Positions 1 to 4,537 of a stretch of DNA of 5,410 nucleotides are shown here, piece by piece. How positions within the stretch are numbered: position 1 is the first letter of the stretch; every line of letters starts with the position of its first letter. The stretch lies in NCBI GenBank assembly GCA_014377155.1, contig JACMQD010000124.1, forward strand, positions 1 to 5,410. Direction: 5' to 3'. Origin of the DNA: Herminiimonas sp. (lineage in GTDB: Bacteria; Pseudomonadota; Gammaproteobacteria; Burkholderiales; Burkholderiaceae). A program made the translations under genes and the position numbers. The notes under the pieces are model-generated. The model was given only the letters and a program-made list of their open reading frames with translations, made no database searches and was not told the DNA's origin.

Positions 1-9
1 ACGATGCTT

Positions 10-44
10 CGGCGCCCGACCGCAAGGTTGGGCGTTGTTGCTTG
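10..44 (+). terminator. Terminator-like or intercistronic hairpin before livH
   Basis: Positions 13-21 (CGCCCGACC) pair with 26-34 (GGTTGGGCG) around a GCAA loop, which is a GNRA-type tetraloop. One of the nine pairs is G.U in RNA. G.U, G.U and C-G pairs can extend the stem out to 10 and 37. A U-rich but interrupted stretch (TTGTTGCTT) follows at 35-43. It could end the transcript of a gene to the left, or be a stabilising hairpin behind a highly expressed upstream gene such as a periplasmic binding protein. The upstream gene is not visible. The reading frames entering from the left stay open to about 54-59, so a coding tail here cannot be fully excluded. Confidence 0.55.
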
Positions 45-100
45 GGCCCGGTAATTTAATACGACCTGACGTTTCCTTGGCGTGCTGCCTGATAGCACTC

Positions 101-121
101 TCACCCCTCGGGGTGATTTTT
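101..121 (+). terminator. Small intrinsic-terminator-like hairpin directly upstream of livH
   Basis: Positions 101-106 (TCACCC) pair with 111-116 (GGGTGA) around a CTCG loop, followed at once by five T residues (117-121). The shape is that of a short rho-independent terminator, with a stem of only six pairs. It ends 12 bases before the chosen livH start, which leaves no room for a promoter between them. If it acts on RNA it would reduce, not fully block, transcription into livH. Confidence 0.45.
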
Positions 122-133
122 CATGAAATTTCC

Positions 134-1018
134 ATGGAAATTTTCGGCATACCCCTTCAAGCGATGTTAAGCCAACTCCTCCTGGGACTGGTTAACGGAT
201 CGTTTTACGCGATGCTATCTCTGGGCCTCGCGGTTATTTTTGGCTTACTCAACGTCATCAACTTCGCGCATGGCGCGCTGTACATGATGGGCGCGTTCAT
301 CGCGTGGATGGGCATGAATTATTTCGGCATCAACTACTGGGTGATGCTGGCGGTGGCACCGTTGCTCGTGGGCCTCTTTGGCGTGATCATCGAAAAGACC
401 ATGCTGCGCTGGCTTTACAAGCTCGATCACCTGTACGGATTGCTGCTGACGTTCGGCATCACGCTGATGGTGGAAGGCCTGTTCCGCTCGTTCTATGGTG
501 TCTCTGGGCAGCCGTATTCTGTCCCCGAATCGCTGACCGGCGCGACCGATCTCGGCTTCATGATCCTGCCAAATTATCGTGCCTGGGTCGTGCTCGCCTC
601 GCTGGTGGTGTGCTTTGCAACCTGGTTCGTGATCGAGAAGACCAAGCTGGGCGCCTATCTGCGGGCCGGTACCGAAAACCCGAAACTGGTGGAAGCGTTC
701 GGCATCAACGTGCCACTGATGGTGACCTTGACCTACGGCTTCGGTGTGGCACTGGCGGCGTTTGCCGGCGTGCTGGCGGCGCCGGTGATTCAGGTCTCGC
801 CGCTGATGGGTTCGAATTTGATTATCGTCGTGTTTGCGGTGGTGGTCATCGGTGGCATGGGCTCGATTCTCGGCTCGATCATTACCGGCCTGGGACTCGG
901 CATCATCGAGGGTCTGACCCGTGTGTTCTACCCGGAAGCGTCGGCCACGGTCGTCTTCATCGTCATGGCGATCGTCTTGATGATCCGTCCGGCCGGTCTG
1001 TTCGGCAAAGAGAAATAA
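134..1018 (+). CDS. livH: Branched-chain amino acid type ABC transporter permease LivH
   Basis: This is an inner-membrane permease of the HAAT family of ABC importers (LivH/LivM class). It pairs with LivM to form the channel for leucine, isoleucine, valine or a related substrate, powered by LivG/LivF-type ATPases. The protein has 294 residues, usual for LivH, and is almost entirely hydrophobic helices. Family landmarks are the N-terminal NGSFYAMLSLGLAVIFGL (21-38), NFAHGALYMMGAF (43-55), and a cytoplasmic loop near 171-195 (KLGAYLRAGTENPKLVEAFGIN) that contacts the ATPase. It ends in RPAGLFG, typical of the family. The start at 134 was chosen because family proteins begin close to MEIFGIPLQ. 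The frame is open leftward to a TTG at 35, but that extension is not LivH-like and crosses a hairpin. No good Shine-Dalgarno lies just before 134, so the start is probable, not certain. The family call is firm; the exact substrate is not shown by the sequence. Confidence 0.93.
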   Translation: MEIFGIPLQAMLSQLLLGLVNGSFYAMLSLGLAVIFGLLNVINFAHGALYMMGAFIAWMGMNYFGINYWVMLAVAPLLVGLFGVIIEKTMLRWLYKLDHLYGLLLTFGITLMVEGLFRSFYGVSGQPYSVPESLTGATDLGFMILPNYRAWVVLASLVVCFATWFVIEKTKLGAYLRAGTENPKLVEAFGINVPLMVTLTYGFGVALAAFAGVLAAPVIQVSPLMGSNLIIVVFAVVVIGGMGSILGSIITGLGLGIIEGLTRVFYPEASATVVFIVMAIVLMIRPAGLFGKEK

Positions 1019-1031
1019 CCAGGCCCAACTG

Positions 1032-1097
1032 GTCGCGGCGCCGCCAGCACGCCGGTCCCCAGTGGGGCAGGGCTGGTGAGCGGCGGCGCAACGCGAC
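1032..1097 (+). other. Strong imperfect stem-loop between livH and livM
   Basis: Positions 1032-1045 (GTCGCGGCGCCGCC) pair with 1082-1097, with a two-base AA bulge at 1090-1091, giving 14 pairs that are nearly all G-C. Inside it, CCCC (1057-1060) faces GGGG (1064-1067), and CCAGC (1044-1048) can alternatively pair with GCTGG (1072-1076). Only three T residues follow, so it is not a standard terminator. It lies wholly in the 105-base gap and stops 13 bases before the livM ribosome binding site. I infer an mRNA processing or stability element that adjusts LivM relative to LivH. Confidence 0.6.
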
Positions 1098-1110
1098 TTT
1101 CACCTTGAAT

Positions 1111-1114
1111 GGAG
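1111..1114 (+). promoter_or_regulatory. Ribosome binding site that sets the livM start
   Basis: GGAG sits nine bases before the ATG at 1124. An earlier in-frame ATG at 1109 overlaps this motif and has no purine-rich site in front of it. The ATG at 1124 is therefore preferred. Confidence 0.7.
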
Positions 1115-1123
1115 CATCACACC

Positions 1124-2095
1124 ATGTATAAGAAAATTGGGTACGGCATTGCATTGGCCGCCCTCCTGGCAGCGCCGGCCTTTTTGTATCCGGTGCTGCT
1201 GATGAAAGTATTGTGTTTCGCGCTGTTTGCCTGCGCGTTCAATTTGCTGATCGGTTTTACCGGGCTGCTGTCGTTCGGTCACGCAGCCTTTTTCGGTGGC
1301 GCCGGTTATGTCGCCGGCTATGCACTCAAGACACTCGGCGTCTCCACCGAACTGGGCTTGTTGCTCGGGACCCTGTCGGGTGCGGCAATCGGTTATTTGA
1401 TGGGAAGTCTGGCAATTCGTCGCCAGGGGATCTACTTCACGATGATCACGTTGGCGCTGGCGCAGATGTTGTACTTTGTCTGCTTGCAATTGCCACAAAC
1501 CGGCGGTGAAGACGGATTGCAAGGCGTCCCGCGTGGCAAACTGCTGGGCATGATCGACCTGACGAGCGACTTGACCTTGTACTATGTGGTTCTGGCAATT
1601 GCAATCGGCGGCTTCGCATTGATCGTGCGCACCGTGCACTCGCCATTTGGTCAAGTACTCAAGGCAATCAAGGAAAACGAGCCACGGGCCGTCTCGCTCG
1701 GCTACGACGTTGATAAATACAAGCTGCTGGCGTTCGTGCTGTCGGCAGCGCTGTCGGGCCTGGCAGGCGCGACCAAAACGCTGGTACTGGGCTTCGAGAC
1801 GCTGACAGACGTGCATTGGTCGATGTCCGGCCTGGTGGTGCTGATGACGCTGGTAGGCGGCCTGGGCACGATCGTCGGCCCGATCGTCGGTGCCATCGTG
1901 ATCATGGCGTTAGAAAACAAGCTGGGCGATTTTGGGTCCTGGATGGCGGCTACGACCAATATCCAATGGTTCAATACCATTGGCGAATCGGTCACGATCG
2001 TGATCGGCTTCATCTTCATCGTCTGCGTGCTGGCGTTCCGGCGCGGCATCGTGGGTGAGATCAGCGCGCGACTACCCAAACGGTCGATGCGTTGA
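1124..2095 (+). CDS. livM: Branched-chain amino acid type ABC transporter permease LivM
   Basis: This is the second inner-membrane permease of the HAAT importer, forming a heterodimer with LivH. The protein is 323 residues from the chosen start, within the usual LivM size range. Landmarks are GFTGLLSFGHAAFFGGAGY (44-62), RRQGIYFTMITLALAQ (99-114), the TGGEDGLQGVPRG segment (126-138) common in LivM, and the ATPase-contact loop SPFGQVLKAIKENEPRAVSLGYD (173-195). Next come the GLAGA (212-216) and VGGLGTIVGPIVGA (244-257) helices. About nine hydrophobic segments can be seen. An ATG five codons earlier is possible but has no ribosome binding site. The gene follows livH in the same direction after a structured 105-base gap, and a strong terminator lies 48 bases past its stop. 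No ATPase gene follows, so livG/livF and the binding protein must be upstream or elsewhere. The family call is firm; substrate specificity is inferred. Confidence 0.94.
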   Translation: MYKKIGYGIALAALLAAPAFLYPVLLMKVLCFALFACAFNLLIGFTGLLSFGHAAFFGGAGYVAGYALKTLGVSTELGLLLGTLSGAAIGYLMGSLAIRRQGIYFTMITLALAQMLYFVCLQLPQTGGEDGLQGVPRGKLLGMIDLTSDLTLYYVVLAIAIGGFALIVRTVHSPFGQVLKAIKENEPRAVSLGYDVDKYKLLAFVLSAALSGLAGATKTLVLGFETLTDVHWSMSGLVVLMTLVGGLGTIVGPIVGAIVIMALENKLGDFGSWMAATTNIQWFNTIGESVTIVIGFIFIVCVLAFRRGIVGEISARLPKRSMR

Positions 2096-2126
2096 GGATT
2101 AGTCGCCAAGGTTCGATGCACTAAAC

Positions 2127-2140
2127 GAAGCACCTGCTTC
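2127..2140. repeat. Short hairpin after livM
   Basis: GAAGC (2127-2131) and GCTTC (2136-2140) pair around ACCT. It is a small five-pair stem just before the main terminator. It may have no function, or may add to 3'-end protection of the livM transcript. Confidence 0.3.
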
Positions 2141-2143
2141 ACC

Positions 2144-2200
2144 AAGCAAAACGGCCTCTGGGCTACCTATAAAGGTAGATCCAGAGGCCGTTTTGCTTTT
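2144..2200. terminator. Bidirectional intrinsic terminator between livM and the alcohol dehydrogenase gene
   Basis: Positions 2144-2161 and 2181-2198 are perfect 18-base inverted arms (AAGCAAAACGGCCTCTGG and its complement). The stem continues inside with CTACCT (2163-2168) and AGGTAG (2173-2178) closing an ATAA loop. The only break is a small one-versus-two-base internal loop. On the + strand the G-C-rich part is followed by TTTTGCTTTT (2191-2200). On the - strand it is followed by TTTTGCTT from the other arm. It lies between two convergent genes, ending 11 bases from the alcohol dehydrogenase stop, so it most likely ends both transcripts. Confidence 0.9.
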
Positions 2201-2211
2201 GGGGCATGTCG

Positions 2212-3381
2212 CTACAGGGCTGCCGTGTAGATCGCGTGGATATCGGCGCGCGACAATTCGCGCGGATTATTGGTCAGCAGACGGGTTTGCAGCATGGCAT
2301 CGTCGGCTAGCCGATCAAGGTCAGCGGCAGTGATGCCGACTTGACTGAGCTGCGTTTCAATTCCCACCCTGTTCGCCAGCGCCACCATGGTATCGATGAA
2401 GGCGTGTGTGCGCGCTTCGTCGGAGCCTTGCGCTGCTGGCGCGATGATGGCCGCAAGTTCGGCATAGTGCACCGCTGCATCGGGTACGTTGAAGCGCAGC
2501 ACATGGGGCAGTACCAACGCGTTCGACAAGCCGTGTGGCACGTGGAAAATGCCGCCGATCGGGTAGGCCAGTGCATGCACAGCGGCGCATGGAGCATTGG
2601 CAAATGCCTGACCGGCCAGCATCGATCCGACGAGCATGGCTTGTCGCACTGCAGGGTTCCTGCCGTCTTCGCAGGCGGCCACCAGATTGGTCGAGAGCAT
2701 CTTTAGTGCCTGACGCGCCAGCATGTCGGAAAGTGGATTCTTTTTGAGCCTTGTGGTGTACGCCTCGATCGCGTGGACCATGGCATCGATACCCGTCGCA
2801 GCCGTCACCTTGGCCGGCAGGCCCAGCGTCAGTTCGGCGTCCAGGATCGCCAGGTCGGCATAGAGTTGCGGTGACACCACACCCATTTTGGTCGTAGCAC
2901 CGGTAGTTACGATCGAGATCGGCGTCACTTCGGATCCGGTGCCGGCCGTCGTCGGAATCTGGATCAACTTCAGGCGCGGGCCCTTGACGTTGCCGATGCC
3001 GTACATAGTGCTCAGCGCTTGATCGCTACCGGCCAGCACCGCGATCAGCTTGGCGACATCCATCGAGCTACCGCCGCCCAGTCCGATCACGAGGTCAATG
3101 TTACTACCCTGTGCATCGGCTACGGCTTTGAGCACGACCGCTTCCGGCGGGTCTGCCACGACATCCGAAAAGACGCTTACTGCTAAACCTTGCGCGCGCA
3201 GGCTGGCAATCGGTGCATCGACCAAGCCGGTACGCAGGAATCCGGCATCGGTGACCACTAGCGCATGGCGTGCAGCAGGGCAGTGCTGGGCAACCAGTTT
3301 ACCCAGACGCTGAACCGCACCCAGTTCGCACAAGATGTTGGGAACGGTGGTGAAACTGAAGGCGTTGAAATCATTGATCAT
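2212..3381 (-). CDS. Iron-containing (group III) alcohol dehydrogenase
   Basis: This is a cytoplasmic NAD(P)-dependent oxidoreductase that interconverts an alcohol and an aldehyde or ketone using a bound divalent metal, usually iron. The 389-residue length is typical. The N-terminal dinucleotide domain has GGGSSMDVAK (102-111) and PTTAGTGSE (143-151). The C-terminal helical metal domain has all four expected ligands: Asp199 and His203 in GIDAMVHAIEAYTT, His269 in CAAVHALAYP, and His283 in HVPHGLSNA. The four-residue and 14-residue spacings within each pair match E. coli FucO, so the enzyme should be active. The start at 3381 has a GGAG (3388-3391 on the complement) six bases away. The adjacent ATG at 3384 has only three bases of spacing, and another at 3402 has no such site. 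The gene converges on livM and is divergent from the TSUP gene. Its substrate cannot be read from sequence; the family covers ethanol, 1,2-diols, 4-hydroxybutyrate and others. Confidence 0.93.
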   Translation of the reverse strand: MINDFNAFSFTTVPNILCELGAVQRLGKLVAQHCPAARHALVVTDAGFLRTGLVDAPIASLRAQGLAVSVFSDVVADPPEAVVLKAVADAQGSNIDLVIGLGGGSSMDVAKLIAVLAGSDQALSTMYGIGNVKGPRLKLIQIPTTAGTGSEVTPISIVTTGATTKMGVVSPQLYADLAILDAELTLGLPAKVTAATGIDAMVHAIEAYTTRLKKNPLSDMLARQALKMLSTNLVAACEDGRNPAVRQAMLVGSMLAGQAFANAPCAAVHALAYPIGGIFHVPHGLSNALVLPHVLRFNVPDAAVHYAELAAIIAPAAQGSDEARTHAFIDTMVALANRVGIETQLSQVGITAADLDRLADDAMLQTRLLTNNPRELSRADIHAIYTAAL

Positions 3382-3387
3382 CATGTT

Positions 3388-3391
3388 CTCC
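3388..3391 (-). promoter_or_regulatory. Ribosome binding site of the alcohol dehydrogenase
   Basis: On the minus strand AAAAAGGAGAAC precedes two consecutive ATG codons (3384 and 3381). The spacing from GGAG is three bases to the first and six to the second, which favours the second. An upstream in-frame ATG at 3402 lies on the far side of the motif and is unsupported. Confidence 0.75.
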
Positions 3392-3426
3392 TTTTTGTCC
3401 ATTGTAGCAACTGGTGATGCAGGAGA

Positions 3427-3436
3427 CCGCTAGCGG
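3427..3436. promoter_or_regulatory. Perfect 10-bp palindrome in the alcohol dehydrogenase leader
   Basis: CCGCTAGCGG is its own reverse complement and lies 46 bases upstream of the alcohol dehydrogenase start. A short dyad in the 5' untranslated region could be an operator, but a 10-bp palindrome can occur by chance and no regulator is recognised. Confidence 0.25.
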
Positions 3437-3459
3437 CGCGTGATTTATCCCTTGTGTAC

Positions 3460-3489
3460 TTGATATTTTTCTGCATTGGAATAGGTGAA
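3460..3489 (-). promoter_or_regulatory. Weak candidate sigma-70 promoter for the alcohol dehydrogenase
   Basis: On the minus strand TTCACC (complement of 3484-3489) and TATCAA (complement of 3460-3465) are 18 bases apart. Each matches its consensus hexamer at four of six positions. The site sits in the most A+T-rich part of the divergent gap and would give a leader of roughly 70 bases. It is a guess from weak matches. Confidence 0.25.
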
Positions 3490-3529
3490 TAGTAAAATGG
3501 GCGCTGCCGACGTTTACCTACTATTACCT
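3483..3529. repeat. Imperfect inverted repeat in the divergent control region
   Basis: AGGTGAATAGT (3483-3493) is nearly the reverse complement of ACTATTACCT (3520-3529), giving ten pairs with one bulged base (G3487). The right arm also belongs to a direct repeat: TTACCT occurs at 3514 and 3524, exactly ten bases apart. The element could be a regulator binding site between the two divergent genes, or an RNA hairpin that covers the ribosome binding site of the small leader ORF starting at 3497. Confidence 0.4.
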
Positions 3530-3616
3530 TTACAGCCGATGCCGATTTTCTCCAACTTGCCACCGCGTCGAATGACTACCCCGCTCGCGCCTCCAATCGT
3601 CAATTCCGCGCCATGA
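3497..3616 (+). CDS. Possible 39-residue leader ORF translationally coupled to the TSUP gene
   Basis: An open frame of 39 codons starts at ATG 3497 and ends with the TGA at 3614-3616. That stop overlaps the TSUP start codon as ATGA. Eight bases before the ATG lies AGGTGA (3483-3488), which fits the right half of the Shine-Dalgarno consensus. The TSUP start itself has no purine-rich site in front, so coupling through this small ORF would explain how it is translated. The predicted peptide (MGAADVYLLLPLQPMPIF at its start, rich in Pro and Leu) resembles nothing I know, and the ORF could be chance. Internal ATGs at 3539 and 3572 share the frame but lack ribosome binding sites. Confidence 0.3.
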   Translation: MGAADVYLLLPLQPMPIFSNLPPRRMTTPLAPPIVNSAP

Positions 3617-4377
3617 GCGCCGATTATGTTGTACTTTGCCTGGCAGCCTTGTTGGCCGGACTGGTCGATGCTGTCGTGGGCGGCGGCGGCCTGATTCAGA
3701 TTCCGGCGCTTTTTTCGGTCTTACCTAACGTCGCGCCGGCGACGCTTTTGGGTACCAGCAAGTTCGCCGGTATCTGGGGCACAGGTGCCGCGGCCATCAG
3801 TTTCTCGCGACGCGTCAAGCTGCAATGGAGCACGGCCGCACCGGCGGCAGTGGCGGCGTTCTTGTTCGCATTTCTTGGTGCGCTTACGGTCACCCGGATA
3901 CCGCCGGATTTCATCCGGAAGTTGCTGCCATTTATCCTGATTGCGGTGGCACTCTATACCTTCAAGAAAAAAGACTTCGGCAGTATTCATGCGCCGCTGC
4001 ATGGCGGTGCAAAAGAGCGTTGGATTGCGATTGCGGTCGGTGGCGGCATTGGATTCTATGACGGTTTCTTCGGGCCGGGCACAGGTAGCTTTCTTGTATT
4101 CCTGTTCGTACGATTTTTTGGCTTCGACTTTTTGGGCGCCTCGGCAGTGGCCAAGGTTGTCAATGTAGCGTGCAACTTGTCCGCGCTCATGTGGTTTGGC
4201 TACAGCGGGCATGTAATCTGGGTTATTGGGCTGATGATGGCGGTTTGTAATGTGGCAGGGTCGCTGGTTGGCACCCGATTGGCAATGCGTTACGGCAGTG
4301 GCTTCGTGCGCAGACTTTTCCTATTCGTCGTGTCGGCGCTGATCTTGAAAACGGCATACGACGCTTTCTTGAAATAG
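3613..4377 (+). CDS. TSUP family (TauE/SafE) membrane transporter
   Basis: This is a 254-residue inner-membrane protein of the TSUP family (Pfam TauE). Characterised members move sulfite, sulfoacetate or other small anions, often outward. It shows the internal duplication typical of the family. The N-terminal half carries DAVVGGGGLIQIPAL (19-33) followed by LLGTSKFAG (45-53). The C-terminal half carries the matching FYDGFFGPGTGSF (148-160) followed by AKVVN (180-184). About eight hydrophobic segments are split by a short polar loop (residues 117-136) between the halves. The length and start fit the family, but no ribosome binding site precedes ATG 3613; the start overlaps the stop of a small upstream ORF. 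Divergent from the alcohol dehydrogenase gene, it ends seven bases before a parS core, with no terminator of its own. No sulfur-metabolism gene is nearby, so the substrate is unknown. Confidence 0.9.
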   Translation: MSADYVVLCLAALLAGLVDAVVGGGGLIQIPALFSVLPNVAPATLLGTSKFAGIWGTGAAAISFSRRVKLQWSTAAPAAVAAFLFAFLGALTVTRIPPDFIRKLLPFILIAVALYTFKKKDFGSIHAPLHGGAKERWIAIAVGGGIGFYDGFFGPGTGSFLVFLFVRFFGFDFLGASAVAKVVNVACNLSALMWFGYSGHVIWVIGLMMAVCNVAGSLVGTRLAMRYGSGFVRRLFLFVVSALILKTAYDAFLK

Positions 4378-4383
4378 CGGCAT

Positions 4384-4399
4384 GGTTTCACGTGAAACA
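4384..4399. other. parS centromere site 1 (ParB binding)
   Basis: GGTTTCACGTGAAACA matches the bacterial consensus TGTTTCACGTGAAACA at 15 of 16 positions. The inner 14 bases (4385-4398) are a perfect palindrome. ParB binds such sites and spreads to form the partition complex that ParA moves to segregate the chromosome origin. The position just before mnmG fits the common mnmG-rsmG-parA-parB neighbourhood. Confidence 0.9.
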
Positions 4400-4431
4400 A
4401 GTGAGGAAGTTGAATTTACGGCCTGGTAAGC

Positions 4432-4447
4432 TGTTTCACGTGGAACA
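4432..4447. other. parS centromere site 2 (ParB binding)
   Basis: TGTTTCACGTGGAACA also matches the consensus at 15 of 16 positions, the difference being G for A at position 12. Its right half is the GGAACA form seen in Pseudomonas parS sites. Its centre is exactly 48 bp from that of site 1. Both sites lie between the TSUP stop and the mnmG promoter. Confidence 0.88.
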
Positions 4448-4497
4448 AGATTGGAGGGGAATTCGCACTGCAGACGAATTGAGGCATGAAAAGACTT

Positions 4498-4503
4498 TAT
4501 AAT
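4498..4503 (+). promoter_or_regulatory. mnmG promoter -10 element
   Basis: TATAAT is a perfect -10 hexamer 34 bases before the mnmG start codon. No good -35 exists at normal spacing: CGAATT lies 17 bases upstream, and TTGAGG (4479-4484) is closer at 13. Transcription would start near 4509-4511, giving a 5' leader of about 28 bases. Confidence 0.6.
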
Positions 4504-4504
4504 C

Positions 4505-4534
4505 TCGCCTCTGCTCACCGGCTCCCCGAGGCGA
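4505..4534 (+). promoter_or_regulatory. Inverted repeat covering the mnmG ribosome binding site
   Basis: TCGCCTC (4505-4511) is the exact complement of GAGGCGA (4528-4534), which contains the mnmG Shine-Dalgarno GAGG (4528-4531, six bases before ATG 4538). The 16-base loop is TGCTCACCGGCTCCCC. A transcript that includes both arms could hide the ribosome binding site. A transcript starting near 4510 would lack most of the left arm. Confidence 0.4.
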
Positions 4535-4537
4535 ACT

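Noticed and set aside
35..62. TTGTTG and TAATAC as a sigma-70 promoter for livH
   Set aside because: Spacing of 16 is acceptable but each hexamer matches only about half of the consensus, so it is not distinguishable from chance.
35..133. N-terminal extension of LivH from a TTG at 35
   Set aside because: The extra 33 residues are unlike LivH N-termini, lie over two hairpins and have no ribosome binding site; LivH proteins begin close to MEIFGIP.
304..1131. 275-codon plus-strand frame overlapping livH
   Set aside because: It is the +1 shadow of livH, full of Arg, Gly and His, without family features. livH in the other frame is unambiguous.
1100..1816. 238-codon open frame on the minus strand inside livM
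   Set aside because: It lies opposite a clear LivM coding frame, its protein is Gln/Arg/Cys-rich with no recognisable domain, and there is no ribosome binding site. It is a shadow of the real gene.
3445..3453. Possible DnaA box (TTATCCCTT)
   Set aside because: It differs from TTATCCACA at three positions and stands alone, so it does not support an origin within the window despite the nearby parS sites.
3721..4212. 163-codon minus-strand frame inside the TSUP gene
   Set aside because: Low-complexity charged translation opposite a well-conserved membrane protein; no start signal or domain.
4462..4480. AATTCG / CGAATT inverted repeat between parS site 2 and the mnmG -10
   Set aside because: Only six bases per arm with a seven-base spacer and no known motif; expected by chance at this length.
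4479..4503. TTGAGG plus TATAAT as a complete mnmG promoter
   Set aside because: The spacer is only 13 bases, too short for a normal sigma-70 promoter; only the -10 is kept as supported.
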